DNA from: Saccharothrix carnea
GTDB taxonomy: Bacteria > Actinomycetota > Actinomycetes > Mycobacteriales > Pseudonocardiaceae
Reading direction: 5' to 3'
Assembly (NCBI RefSeq): GCF_003014735.1
Contig: NZ_PYAX01000013.1
Span: 1 to 64,000 of the forward strand
DNA: 64,000 nucleotides
Shown here: piece by piece, positions 36,201 to 44,430 of the stretch
Layout: each line of letters begins with the position of its first letter
Numbering within the stretch: position 1 is the first letter of the stretch
The notes under the pieces: generated by a model
What the model was told of the DNA's origin: nothing
The model's database searches: none
The model's input: only the letters and a program-made list of their open reading frames with translations
Translations under genes and position numbers: made by a program

Positions 36201-36500
36201 GGCGAGCGGGCGGGCCGCGTCGCGCGGCACGACGTGCAACCGGCCGTCGCGCAGGAACCGGTGGAACGTGACGCCGTCGCGGTCGGGACCCGGCGTGACG
36301 GAGAGCAGGGTGCGCCCGGCGACGACGACCCGGTCGCCGGTGATCAGGGTGACGGTGTGCCGCTCGCCGCCGGCAACGCCCCCTGGTGCCTGGTCGGTCG
36401 ACAGCGGTGACGCGGTCGCCGTCACGGTGCCGGCGGCCAGCCCGACCGCCAACAACGCGGCCCCCCAAGCGCCCCGGCGCCTTCGTGATCTCGGATTCAA
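33252..36500 (-). CDS. secreted S8 (subtilisin-like) peptidase 2
   Basis: A 1082-residue paralogue of its neighbours. Signal peptide with a twin-Arg-rich start (MNPRSRRRRGAWGAALLAVG), pro-region to about 180, catalytic domain with Asp216 (VAVLDSGVD), His248 (GHGTHVAATV), Asn338 and Ser417 (VSGTSMATPHVAGAAAL), then a long beta-rich C terminus ending FDDGRTWSKTPV and NTFEHTVIRAYRVG. The start is TTG 36500, chosen because GGGAGG lies 8 bases upstream and no ATG or GTG fits. The leader ATTCGGGAGGTATC is almost that of peptidase 1, so these two are the most recent duplicates. Confidence 0.92.
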   Translation of the reverse strand: MNPRSRRRRGAWGAALLAVGLAAGTVTATASPLSTDQAPGGVAGGERHTVTLITGDRVVVAGRTLLSVTPGPDRDGVTFHRFLRDGRLHVVPRDAARPLADGRLDLRLFDVTGLVEAGYDDARRDTVPLIITGDQPRTGSVRITRALPTIDSVAAQTAKAETASTFQALVNDPGVRKVWLDGLRRPSLDRSTAQIGAPTAWEAGYTGKGVKVAVLDSGVDQTHPDLVGREVIERNFTDDPDTSDLVGHGTHVAATVASAGGRYKGVAPDAQILDGKVCSLGCAESWIVDGMRWAAEQGADVINMSLGGTDTPDVDPLEQAIETLSAETGTLFVVAAGNSGGSETLSSPASADAALAVGAVNRDDSIAGFSSRGPRVGDGAPRPDITAPGVDIVAAKSSTGRIGTPVGDRHVAVSGTSMATPHVAGAAALIAQQHPDWTGAQLKAALMASAKHNPALTAFDQGTGRVDLTKALTTAVTADPPSLALGVQAWPHDDDIPTTKEFALRNTGTQPVTLNLAIDAKGPGGTPVPAGVFTVSPGTVTVPAGGEAKATVTADTRAATVDGPYSGTVVASGGGVELRVPVGVNREVESYDVTFDFVDAHGRPAVDYFAFVIGLDSDKFAVVSGTDGKATARLPAGEYLVVAEVVTDRAVSAILPMPSLRVGRDTTAVAVDARKAKPISVTFPDPKAEALVGDVLIERKKNGELVSALGVVFGGGFGDRIAIGHLGPEVPAADLTVQLGTQATGTPVGTTPVTYRFSWAEHGKVPTGFVRAPAKRDLAEVRSEFGPGQAGKRYGFAGFPRVTGGLGGIGVDAPVTSPGTSIDYATTTPGIQWTWSFVQLQGDELEAEVAALARTHQPGRTYRQRLHNPVFGPVLPTGLHPNLARSGDVIEFAVPLFGDRDGNAGVSATSSARTRLLRDGTVVGEVPEAGSGRFTVPPGAAGFRVETEAVRAPGVSEFTTAVSGAWTFRSDTAPGDRFTPLPLTVARFTPALDANGGAPAGRVLRVPLVIAQQQGAANGRVREVVVEVSFDDGRTWSKTPVVGRTALVRNPDTAGHASLRVKGSDSLGNTFEHTVIRAYRVG

Positions 36501-36687
36501 CGCAGATACCTCCCGAATCTGGTTGAGCGCGCTGTGGAACGCGCTGCGGGAGGCGCACGCGCAATGCGGTAGCACCGAAAAGTCGCCCCCCGACACCTCG
36601 ACGCTAGCCAGTCCGGGTGGCCGATTCAGCGGCCCAACGTGGTGCGTGCGGGCGGCCGTGCGGCTCAACGGGCGTTGCTCGCCGAAA

Positions 36688-36711
36688 GGGCGCCCGCGGT
36701 CGCGGACGCCC
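36688..36711 (-). terminator. terminator of S8 peptidase 3
   Basis: GGGCGCCCGC (36688-36697) pairs with GCGGACGCCC (36702-36711), ten bases with one mismatch and a 4-base loop, 14 bases after the stop of the leftward S8 gene. Confidence 0.65.
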
Positions 36712-36725
36712 CTCCCGGCCGGTGA

Positions 36726-39700
36726 TCAGGCGATCTTGTAAGCCCGGATCACGGTGTGCTCCAAGGCGTTGCCGTTGCTGTCGGTCGCCTTCACCCTCAG
36801 CGACCCGTACCCGGCCGCGGCGGGGTTGGTGATCGTGGCGACACCCGCGGCCACCGGCACCGCCGTCCACGTCCTGCCGTCGTCGAACGACACCTCGACG
36901 TCGATCCGGTCGACCCGGCCGTTCGCCGCGCCCTCCTGCTGCTGCACGGTCAGCGGCACCCGCAGCGCCTGCCCCTTCGGTGCCGCGCCGCTCGCGTCCA
37001 GCCCGGGCGTGAACCGCACCACCGACAACGGCAGCGGCACGTACGCGTCACCGGTCGCCGTGTCCGAGCGGAACGTCCACGCGGCGCTCACCTTCGTGGC
37101 GAACTCCGACGTGCCGCTCGCCCGCACCGCGTCGGTCTCCACCCGGTAGGCCGCCGCACCCGCGGGCACCTCGAAGAGCCCGTTCGCCGCGTACGCCGTC
37201 TCACCGACCTTCGCGCCGTCGCGCAGCAACGTGGTCCGGGCCGACGACACCGCCGCGTTGCCGCCGTTGCCCGCGCGGTCGGTGAACAACGGCACCGCGA
37301 AGCTGATCTCGTCGCCGCTGCGCGCCAGGTACGGCGACCGCGACTCGGGCAGCGCGGGGGAGAACACCGGGTCGTTGAACCGCTCCTCGTGCGTCCCGCC
37401 CCGCTGGTAGGTGCGCTCCGGCGAGGTCAACGTCGCCTCCACCGCGCCGTCCGCGCCGAACTGCAGGAAACCCCACGACCACGCCAGGTCCGCGTTGACC
37501 CGGTTGACCGCCTCACCCGGCGACGTCACGTCCGGCAGCCACGCCCAGCCGCCCACACCGCCCGCGGTGATCGGGTTGCCGCCAAGCCCGAACTCGCGAC
37601 CCGCCGGTCCCGGCCCGAACTTCGTGCGCACCTCGGCCAGGTCCGCGGCGGCCACGTTCCGCACGAAACCGACCGGCATCTTGCCCTGCTGAGTCCACGC
37701 GAACCGGTACGTCACCGGCTTGGCACCGTCCGGCGTGCCGCGGAACTGCGCGCCCACCAACGCCGTCAGGTCACCGGCCGCCAGCTCCGGGCCGACGTGC
37801 GCGATGGACACGTTCGGACCGAACCCGCCGAGGAACGCCGTGCTCACGCTGGCCTGCCGGTCACCGAGGGTGCGCACCATCGTGACGTCACCCAACGCCT
37901 CCGCCGCGCCCGCGTCCGGCGCGGTGATCGTCAACGGCCTGGCCGCGCGGGCGTCGAGCGTCACCGTCGTGTCGGCGGTGACGCTCAGCCCCGGCCGGGG
38001 CAGCAGCGCCAACCGCGTGTCGTCCGTCTGCACGTCCGAGCTGGTGAAGTAGTCGCCCTTCGGCAACCGCAGCGTGAACGAGCCGTCGACGTCGTAGGGG
38101 AAGGCGAACGTGCCGTTGCTCAGCCCGATGATCGACGTGTAGTAGTCGGCCGCCGGCGCCCCCGAGCCGTCCACGAAGTCGAACCGGACGTCGTAGCTCT
38201 CCACCTCCCGGTTCACGCTGAGCGCCGTGCGCAGCGGCGTCGGACCACCCGTCGCCACCACCGAACCCACGAACAACCCGTCCACCGCGCCCAGCCGGGT
38301 GTCGGCGGTGACCGTGGCCGTCGCCTCACCGCCCGCCGGGACGGTCACCTTCGTCGGCGACACCCCGATCAACCCCGCCGGCGCGGCACCACCGTCCGGC
38401 CCCTTCGCCTCGGTGGCCAGCGACAACGTCATCGGCGCGGTACCGCCGTTGCGGTAGGTGACCGTCTTGGCGATCGGGGTGTCGTCGCCGTGCGGCCACT
38501 TCTGCAAGCCCATCGCCAGGCTCGCCGGCTCCGCGGTGACCGTGGTCGTGCCCACCTTCGCCACGTCCACCCGCCCCGAACCCTGGTCGAACGCCGTCAG
38601 CGCCGGGTTGTTCTTCGCCGACGCCACCAGCGCCGCCTTGATCTGCTCACCCGACCAGTCCGGGTGCTGCTGCGCGACCAACGCCGCCGCGCCCGCCACG
38701 TGCGGCGTCGCCATCGACGTGCCCGACATCGACACGTACCCGTCGCCTGCCGGCGTGCCGACCGTGCCGCTGCTCGACCTCGCGGCCACGATGTCCACGC
38801 CCGGCGCGGTGATGTCCGGTTTGACCGCGCCGTCACCCACGCGCGGACCCCGGCTGGAGAACGGCGCGATGCCGTCCTGCCGGTCCACCGCGCCCACCGT
38901 CAACGCCGCGTCCGCGCTGCCCGGCGAGCTGATCGTCTCCGGGCGCGAGTTGTTGCCCGCCGCGACCACGAACAGCACACCCGTCCGCGCGGACAGCGTG
39001 TTCACCGCCTCCTCCAGCGGGTCCAGCTCGGCCGTGTCACCGCCGCCCAGGCTGACGTTCACGATGTCCGCGCCCTGCTCCGCGGCCCACTGCATGCCCG
39101 CCACGATCGCCGACTCCTGGCAGCCCGCGGCCACGCACACCTTGCCGTCCAACAGATCCGCGTCCGGCGCCACGCCCTTGAACTTCGCACCCGAACTCGC
39201 GATGGTCGCCGCGACGTGCGTGCCGTGGCCGACGCCATCGGTGTTGTCCGGGTCGTCGGTGAAGTTGCGCTCCGCCACCTCGTGACCGGCCAGGTCCGGG
39301 TGGTCCTGGTCGATCCCGGTGTCCAGCACGGCCACCTTCACGCCCTTGCCGGTGTGCCCGGTCTGCCACGCGGTCGGCGCGCCGACCTGCGCGGTGGAGC
39401 GGTCCAGGCTCGGTTGGCGCAACCCGTCCAACCACACCTTGCGCACGCTCGCCCTCGACACGAGCGTGTGCCAGGTGTCCGACGCCTCGGACTTGACCAC
39501 CTGCGCGGCGTACGAGCCGACCGCGGGCAGCGGGTGGCCGACGCGCAGACCGGCGGTCGCCGGCTCCTGCTCACCGGTCACGATCAGGGGCACGGTGTCC
39601 CGGCCGCGGTCGTCGTAGCCGGCTTCGATCAGACCCGTGACGTCGAACAGCCGCGGGTCCAGCTTGCCCTGCGAGACGGCCTTCGCCGCGTCACGCGGCA

Positions 39701-39950
39701 CCACGTGCAGGTGGCCGTCACGCCGGTAGCTGTGGAACACCGTGCGTTCCCGCCCGGGTGCGGCGACCAGGGCGCTCACCTCGTCCCCGAGGAGCACGAC
39801 CTTGTCGCCGGTGATCAGGGTGACCTCGTGGTGCTCGCCGGTCACGGGCGGGACGTCCTGCGCGCCCGACACCCCCGGACTGCTCGCCGTGACGCCGGCC
39901 GCGACGAGCACGGCCCCCCATGCCAGGCCACGCCAACGTTTGCTCTTCAC
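36726..39950 (-). CDS. secreted S8 (subtilisin-like) peptidase 3
   Basis: A 1074-residue secreted protease, the most diverged and most upstream of the three tandem paralogues. Signal peptide MKSKRWRGLAWGAVLVAAGV, pro-region to about 175, catalytic domain with Asp210 (VAVLDTGID), His242 (GHGTHVAATI), Asn333 and Ser412 (MSGTSMATPHVAGAAAL), and a long C-terminal beta-rich region ending FDDGRTWTAVPV and NALEHTVIRAYKIA. The start is GTG 39950 with GGGAGG eight bases upstream. Each gene has its own ribosome site and terminator, so the three are separate transcription units. Confidence 0.92.
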   Translation of the reverse strand: MKSKRWRGLAWGAVLVAAGVTASSPGVSGAQDVPPVTGEHHEVTLITGDKVVLLGDEVSALVAAPGRERTVFHSYRRDGHLHVVPRDAAKAVSQGKLDPRLFDVTGLIEAGYDDRGRDTVPLIVTGEQEPATAGLRVGHPLPAVGSYAAQVVKSEASDTWHTLVSRASVRKVWLDGLRQPSLDRSTAQVGAPTAWQTGHTGKGVKVAVLDTGIDQDHPDLAGHEVAERNFTDDPDNTDGVGHGTHVAATIASSGAKFKGVAPDADLLDGKVCVAAGCQESAIVAGMQWAAEQGADIVNVSLGGGDTAELDPLEEAVNTLSARTGVLFVVAAGNNSRPETISSPGSADAALTVGAVDRQDGIAPFSSRGPRVGDGAVKPDITAPGVDIVAARSSSGTVGTPAGDGYVSMSGTSMATPHVAGAAALVAQQHPDWSGEQIKAALVASAKNNPALTAFDQGSGRVDVAKVGTTTVTAEPASLAMGLQKWPHGDDTPIAKTVTYRNGGTAPMTLSLATEAKGPDGGAAPAGLIGVSPTKVTVPAGGEATATVTADTRLGAVDGLFVGSVVATGGPTPLRTALSVNREVESYDVRFDFVDGSGAPAADYYTSIIGLSNGTFAFPYDVDGSFTLRLPKGDYFTSSDVQTDDTRLALLPRPGLSVTADTTVTLDARAARPLTITAPDAGAAEALGDVTMVRTLGDRQASVSTAFLGGFGPNVSIAHVGPELAAGDLTALVGAQFRGTPDGAKPVTYRFAWTQQGKMPVGFVRNVAAADLAEVRTKFGPGPAGREFGLGGNPITAGGVGGWAWLPDVTSPGEAVNRVNADLAWSWGFLQFGADGAVEATLTSPERTYQRGGTHEERFNDPVFSPALPESRSPYLARSGDEISFAVPLFTDRAGNGGNAAVSSARTTLLRDGAKVGETAYAANGLFEVPAGAAAYRVETDAVRASGTSEFATKVSAAWTFRSDTATGDAYVPLPLSVVRFTPGLDASGAAPKGQALRVPLTVQQQEGAANGRVDRIDVEVSFDDGRTWTAVPVAAGVATITNPAAAGYGSLRVKATDSNGNALEHTVIRAYKIA

Positions 39951-40141
39951 TCTCTCGACCTCCCGGTGGGCTGCCGCGCGTGGCGGAACGCGGCCGGAAG
40001 GGCTTGCTACCCGCGGTGGCGGCGGATGTACCGAGAGCGACGTTGCCCTTGAACTCCACTGACGCTAGAGGGTGCGGACAGGGCGGACAGCCGCTGATTG
40101 GTCGGCATGTTCTTGACCAATTCAGCCGAGTAAGCGGTTAC

Positions 40142-40633
40142 CTACCGTTCAGTAATAGAGCCGTCGGCACCAACTGAGATACCTGCCTGTGGCCCACCCG
40201 CTGGGCAGTCCGGACCGTTGGGGTAGACCATTTCGGGGGTCAGCGCGATATTCCGGTCCACGAGGGAAGAACCGGATTGGTCCAGCAGCCGCAGGGTCAC
40301 GTCGACCGGTTTCGCGGGCAGGCCGGGCAGGTCGGCGAACCCGTGCTTCCCTTCAGTCGGCTCGGAGCGCGCGCTGCACGAGTCGTCCGGTGAGGTGCCG
40401 GTGCAGGTCGTCTCGGCGACCCGGCTCGACGGGTACAGCTCCAGCGCGGGGGTTGCACAGGAACCGTCCCAGCAAACCTCGATCGTCCCGGAAACCACCT
40501 CGGGGTGCTCCACGTCCACGCTCACGCCGACGCGCGTGCCGATCGCCGTGCACTCGACACCGTTGCCCGCGTTGACCGTGCCGCAAGCCGTGGCCAGCAA
40601 CAACACGCCCAACGGCCAGGTCCGTCTCCACAT
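40142..40633 (-). CDS. Cys-rich lipoprotein downstream of the DUF692 pair
   Basis: A 163-residue exported lipoprotein that I cannot place in a family. Signal MWRRTWPLGVLLLATACG gives lipobox LATAC (Cys17). The mature part has several more cysteines (GVECTA, VCWDGSCATP, TTCTGTSPDDSCS, GPDCPAGG), probably disulfide-linked outside the cell. It starts at ATG 40633 after GAGAGG, 26 bases downstream of the small partner gene of the DUF692 enzyme, so it is likely co-transcribed. A metal- or redox-related envelope role is inference from context only. Confidence 0.75.
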   Translation of the reverse strand: MWRRTWPLGVLLLATACGTVNAGNGVECTAIGTRVGVSVDVEHPEVVSGTIEVCWDGSCATPALELYPSSRVAETTCTGTSPDDSCSARSEPTEGKHGFADLPGLPAKPVDVTLRLLDQSGSSLVDRNIALTPEMVYPNGPDCPAGGPQAGISVGADGSITER

Positions 40634-40659
40634 GCCTCTCGGACGGAACACGGGGGTGG

Positions 40660-41004
40660 TCAGGTTGCGCGCCGCCACCAACGCTTTTTCTTGGGTGGCT
40701 GCAGCTCGCCCCTGGCCGCTGCCCACTCGGCGAACCGCGCGGCGTCCTCGCGGAAGCGCGTGCCGACCTCTTTGGGGTGGGCCCGGGCGTAGTCGTCGAA
40801 CAGGGGCCGGAACCGCTCGCCTAGTTCTGCGGCCACTTCGGGTCGGAGCATCGCCACGATCCCGCGGCGCTTGTTGAGCAGCGCGCGTTTCTCGATGCGC
40901 ACGCGTTCCCGGTCGAAACCCTTGGGCACCTCGCCGTCCGCCAGCAGCGCCCGCAGCAACTCGGCTTGTGCGGCGGCCAGCCGTTCGCGCTGGGGCTGGG
41001 TCAC
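40660..41004 (-). CDS. probable partner protein of the DUF692 enzyme
   Basis: A 114-residue basic helical protein. Blocks such as [40 protein letters not shown] and [15 protein letters not shown] resemble the small helical domain (DUF2063-like) in partner proteins that accompany DUF692/MNIO enzymes, like MbnC, and help bind the peptide substrate. It ends in a Lys/Arg/Trp tail ([10 protein letters not shown]). Its ATG overlaps the DUF692 stop by 4 nt, strong evidence for joint function. The family call is by pattern and context, not certainty. Confidence 0.7.
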   Translation of the reverse strand: MTQPQRERLAAAQAELLRALLADGEVPKGFDRERVRIEKRALLNKRRGIVAMLRPEVAAELGERFRPLFDDYARAHPKEVGTRFREDAARFAEWAAARGELQPPKKKRWWRRAT

Positions 41005-41807
41005 CCGAGCACCGCCCGGATCGCGGCCAGTTCGCCGGCGAGCTCGGCGTCGGCCGGGTAGTCGTCGTCGCGTTCCAGGAGGACGCCGGGCGGGTCGACG
41101 CGGGAGCGGAGCTGGGCGAGGACGTCGAGCACTTCCGGGCGGACCGCGTGGGCGTGCGTGTCGTGGTAGACGCCTTGGTGCTCCTCGCCGCCGGCGACGT
41201 GGACGTAGGCGAGGCGTTCCAGCGGGATCTCGTCGAGGAAGCGGGCGACGTCGGTGCCGAGGTTGCGGGCGTTGGCGTAGAGGTTGGCGACGTCGACCAG
41301 CAGGTGGCAGTCGGTGCGGTCGACCAGTTCGGCGAGGAACTGGCCCTCGGTGAGCTCGCCGTCCGGCCAGTCGAGCAGGGCCGCCACGTTCTCCAGGGCG
41401 AGGGGGACGGGCAGGTCCTGCTGGGCGGCTTTGACGTTCGCGACGAGGACGTCGAGCGCGTCGCGGGTGCGGGGGAGGGGCATGAGGTGCCCGGAATCCA
41501 AGCCGCCCGCGCGGACGAAGCAGACGTGATCGCTGACCAGTGGGGCGTCGAGGGCTTCAGCCAGTGCGCCAAGGTGCGCGACCCGCTGGGCGTCCACCGG
41601 TTCGGCGCCGCCGAGGGAAAGCGAGACGGCGTGCGGCAGCACTGGAACGCCTCGTTCACGGAGGAGGAGCAGCGACTCCGGCAAGTGCCCGACGTGCAGG
41701 TTCTCCGCCACCACCTCGACGAAATCGACCCCGGGCAACCTCTCCACCGTCAAATCGATCTCCGGCCGCCACCCGATCCCGACACCCAACTTCTCCACGA
41801 CCGACAC
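41001..41807 (-). CDS. DUF692 multinuclear non-heme iron oxidase (MNIO) family enzyme
   Basis: A 268-residue TIM-barrel protein of the DUF692 family (MbnB, TglH, ChrH and BufB are studied members), which use a di- or tri-iron centre to oxidise cysteines in ribosomal peptides. Metal-ligand candidates are conserved: His in [26 protein letters not shown], Glu in ALENVAALL, Asp in [14 protein letters not shown], and the HVAGGEEH...YHDTHAHAV block. It starts at GTG 41807, closely preceded by GGGGAAGG. It is coupled to the small partner gene. Three TIGR04222 proteins with Cys-containing tails lie upstream on the same strand and are plausible substrates. Confidence 0.9.
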   Translation of the reverse strand: MSVVEKLGVGIGWRPEIDLTVERLPGVDFVEVVAENLHVGHLPESLLLLRERGVPVLPHAVSLSLGGAEPVDAQRVAHLGALAEALDAPLVSDHVCFVRAGGLDSGHLMPLPRTRDALDVLVANVKAAQQDLPVPLALENVAALLDWPDGELTEGQFLAELVDRTDCHLLVDVANLYANARNLGTDVARFLDEIPLERLAYVHVAGGEEHQGVYHDTHAHAVRPEVLDVLAQLRSRVDPPGVLLERDDDYPADAELAGELAAIRAVLG

Positions 41808-41849
41808 CCACCTTCCCCGCTAGTATGGAGATCGTCGCCGACCTGACCC

Positions 41850-42640
41850 TCGACACACCATCGAGTGATCATCGAAATCGACACTCAGGAAACGCTGTTA
41901 TCTTCGCCTTCGAACGTCGGTTGGAACAACGAGGAAGCCGGCACAACCCCCGGACCCCTCCGCCTCACCCCCACCCGAGCACCGCCCAGGGGCAATCGAC
42001 ACCGAGTGCGCCACCCGCCCCGGGCCCTGGACACCCCGGCTCGGACGCGATCCACCCCCGGTGCCGGCCCGGCCCAAGCCCTCCGGACGCCCGCCCCCGG
42101 ACACTGCCCCGGCCTGCGGATGCCGCCACCGGCTTGCGGACACCAGCACCGCCCTGCGGACCGCCCGCCCCGCCGACCGCCCGCCCGCCCCGCCGACCGC
42201 CCGCGCCCGGTGCAGCGCGCCCCTGTTCCCCTCCCCAGCCCACGGACACGCTGGCCGCCGCGACCCCGCTCGGCGCGACGCGCCCACGGCCACCCGCGCT
42301 CGCGTCTGGCGCGACCCGCGCCCGGCGTAGCGTCGGCTCGCCGGACGCCCGCGCCCGACGCGATCCGCGCCCGACGCGATCCGCGCCCGGTGCGGCCCGG
42401 CCCCGCAGAAAGCCCGCGCCTGGCGCGACCCCGTCCGCCGGCACCCGCGCCCGGCGGTGATTCGCGCCCGGTGCGACCCTGCTCCGCCGGCCCACCGCAG
42501 AAGCCGCGCCTGGGCGTGATCCGTGCGCGGCGCGACCCCCGCTTGGCCCGTGGGTGCCGTAGGCGGAGCGGCTCGTCGGACGCGGCGGCTTCGGAGCGCG
42601 GAGTGGCTGCGGCTGGGGCTGGGGCGGTGTGGGTGCTGTC
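41850..42640. repeat. GC-rich degenerate repeat region, no gene supported
   Basis: About 800 bases between the TIGR04222 genes and the DUF692 gene. The part at about 42270-42560 is made of short imperfect units built on GCGCCCGACGCGATCC and CGCGCCCGGTGCGACC. Open frames run through it on both strands, but all give Arg/Pro/Ala/Gly low-complexity text without any family likeness, as expected of repetitive GC-rich DNA. The AT-richer edge at about 41820-41920 probably holds the promoter of the DUF692 gene. Confidence 0.6.
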
Positions 42641-42646
42641 CGGTGG

Positions 42647-43471
42647 TCAGTCGCCGCCACCGCCACCCCCACAGCCTCCACCGCCGCCGCACGACGAGCC
42701 GCCGCTGTCCGAACTGCTGCTGCTCCCGCTCCCGCAGCTGCTGCTGGCACAACTGCCGCACCCGCCGCCGCACGAGGCGCCGCCGTCAGAGCCGCTGCCG
42801 CGCGACCGCCGCCGCAACGTAGCCGCCGCGGCCGGTGAGATGCCGAGCACCTCCCACACGTGGTGGCGTTCGACCTTGCCCAGGAGTCCGTAGTACGCGA
42901 CCATGCCGATCCGGTTCGGCGAGATCGCGACCGCCCGCAGCCGCCGCACCGTGAGCCGGCCAGCGCGGGTCAGCGGGCGGGTGGACGGGGCGAGGATCAG
43001 CGAGGCCAGCAGCGCGACCGCGACGGCGATGGCGGCGACCTCGAACGGCAGGTCGAGGGCGAGTTTCGCGAACACCACGACCATCGCCCCGATCACCGTC
43101 AGCCGGCGCACGAGCCGAGCCGCCTTGCGCCTTCCCGCCGACACCACCAGACCCCGGTCGACCAGGTGCCGGCGCAGCGATTGCGCCTCCGGGCCGCGCG
43201 CCGTCGAGGCGATCACGTCGCCCAGCGAGCGCGGCAGCGAGCGCAGCACGCGCGTCTGCAACGGGGTCCGGCCAATACCGTGACCCGCACCGCCGACCGC
43301 GCTGACCAAGCCGTCCCGCGAGATCCGCACGGCACCGGCCTCGACCAGCGACACCACCGCCACCTCGGCCGCCCGGCCCGGACCACCGGCCAGGAATCCC
43401 TGCTCCTCGGGCTCAGCCGTCGAACCCCCCGAACCCGCTGAAGTCGGCGTCCACTGAGTCGCCACCGTCAT
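42647..43471 (-). CDS. TIGR04222-type membrane protein with Cys/Gly/Ser tail (C)
   Basis: A 274-residue protein. The TIGR04222 hallmark is EQGFLAGGPGRAAEVAVVSL near the start (about 22-41). Two adjacent membrane helices lie at about 120-165 (LTVIGAMVVVFAKLALDLPF and the next). The last 50 residues (42647-42799) are only Gly, Ser, Cys, Ala and Asp with six cysteines, e.g. SCGGGCGSCASSSCGSG. Unlike its two upstream relatives it has no N-terminal membrane helix. ATG 43471 follows GGAGGG; the first 59 nt overlap the end of gene B. Two of the three relatives have such a tail; it may be the modified or metal-binding part. Confidence 0.85.
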   Translation of the reverse strand: MTVATQWTPTSAGSGGSTAEPEEQGFLAGGPGRAAEVAVVSLVEAGAVRISRDGLVSAVGGAGHGIGRTPLQTRVLRSLPRSLGDVIASTARGPEAQSLRRHLVDRGLVVSAGRRKAARLVRRLTVIGAMVVVFAKLALDLPFEVAAIAVAVALLASLILAPSTRPLTRAGRLTVRRLRAVAISPNRIGMVAYYGLLGKVERHHVWEVLGISPAAAATLRRRSRGSGSDGGASCGGGCGSCASSSCGSGSSSSSDSGGSSCGGGGGCGGGGGGD

Positions 43472-44345
43472 CGCCCTCCAACCACTGCGCAGCCAGCCAT
43501 CCACCCGCGAACCACCCACCGGCCACCAGCCACCCGTTGCGCCGCTGCCAGCGTTGCGGTTCGACCACCACGGCACGCCTGCGCCGCGGGAGCGGTGCCT
43601 GGGACGTTTCCCCAGGTGCGATCGGTTCCGCCCGTTCGCCGTCGAACACCGCCGTCTCCGACCGTGCCGACCCCTCACGCGGCACGGGCGGTGGGACGGC
43701 GGTGCGCGACGAACCGGAACGGACCAGGCCGTAGCGGGCGGTCACCTCGGCCGGATCGACCGGGGCGAGGCCCGCCGTGGCCTCCTCGTACGCCCGCGCG
43801 CCACGCCTCGTCAGGACGGGCGGCGGACCCAACAGCAGCAGGACGCCGAGCGCGCCGGTGACCGACAGCGCGGTGACCGTCACCCACCCACCCGGACCTG
43901 CGAACACAGCGACCACCGCGAGCGCCGCCACCGGCACGACCGCCAGCACCGCCCGCGCCAACCGCCGCCGCGGCGACACCAGCAGCCCGCCCGCGACCAG
44001 GCGTTGCCCGATCTGCCGAGCCGGTCCGCTGGTGGCCGCGCCGACCACGAGCTCGTCCAGGTCACGCGGCTGCGTGAGCCGGGCGAGCACGACCGCCTGC
44101 AACGCGGTGGCCGGCTGTTCCTCACCGGGCACCGCCGCGACCACCGAACCGGACACCCGTGCCCGGTTCTCGGCCACCAATCCCGCCAACGCCACCTCGA
44201 CCGCCCGCACCGGGCCACCGCCGAGGTAGCCGATCTCCTCGAACGACAACGGCCGGTCGGGCACGGCGCCGGCGACCCGCTTCAACCGCAGGCCCACCAC
44301 CACCGCGGCGACGAGCGCCGGGCCGTACCACCACAGGAACGTCAT
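43413..44345 (-). CDS. TIGR04222-type membrane protein with Gly/Asp/Phe tail (B)
   Basis: A 310-residue membrane protein. N-terminal helix MTFLWWYGPALVAAVVVGLR, then the family hallmark EEIGYLGGGPVRAVEVALAG (about 35-54), two further helices (about 130-175, VLAVVPVAALAVVAVFAG and a second), then a cytosolic-type linker and a Trp/Gly-rich segment (NGWLVAGGWFAGGWLAAQWL). It ends in DDGGDSVDADFSGFGGFDG. The tail has no cysteines, so this member is not an obvious substrate and may be structural. It is 85 bases after gene A and overlaps gene C by 59 nt. Confidence 0.85.
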   Translation of the reverse strand: MTFLWWYGPALVAAVVVGLRLKRVAGAVPDRPLSFEEIGYLGGGPVRAVEVALAGLVAENRARVSGSVVAAVPGEEQPATALQAVVLARLTQPRDLDELVVGAATSGPARQIGQRLVAGGLLVSPRRRLARAVLAVVPVAALAVVAVFAGPGGWVTVTALSVTGALGVLLLLGPPPVLTRRGARAYEEATAGLAPVDPAEVTARYGLVRSGSSRTAVPPPVPREGSARSETAVFDGERAEPIAPGETSQAPLPRRRRAVVVEPQRWQRRNGWLVAGGWFAGGWLAAQWLEGDDGGDSVDADFSGFGGFDG

Positions 44346-44430
44346 GGCCGCCACCCTAGGAGCCGTCCGGTCGAACCCGGCCGCGATCACGGAACCGTAA
44401 GAACCTCGTCAACCGGGGTCGGCCCCGGGA

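Noticed and set aside
30802-40052. Very long open frames on the plus strand (660, 1116 and 1098 codons) opposite the three S8 peptidases
   Set aside because: Their translation is low-complexity Arg/Gly/Val text without domains. They are mirror frames produced by third-position GC bias opposite real genes with intact catalytic motifs.
41865-42893. 342-codon plus-strand frame and 291-codon minus-strand frame in the GC-rich block
   Set aside because: Both are Arg/Pro/Ala/Gly repeats from short DNA units, with no ribosome site and no family likeness.
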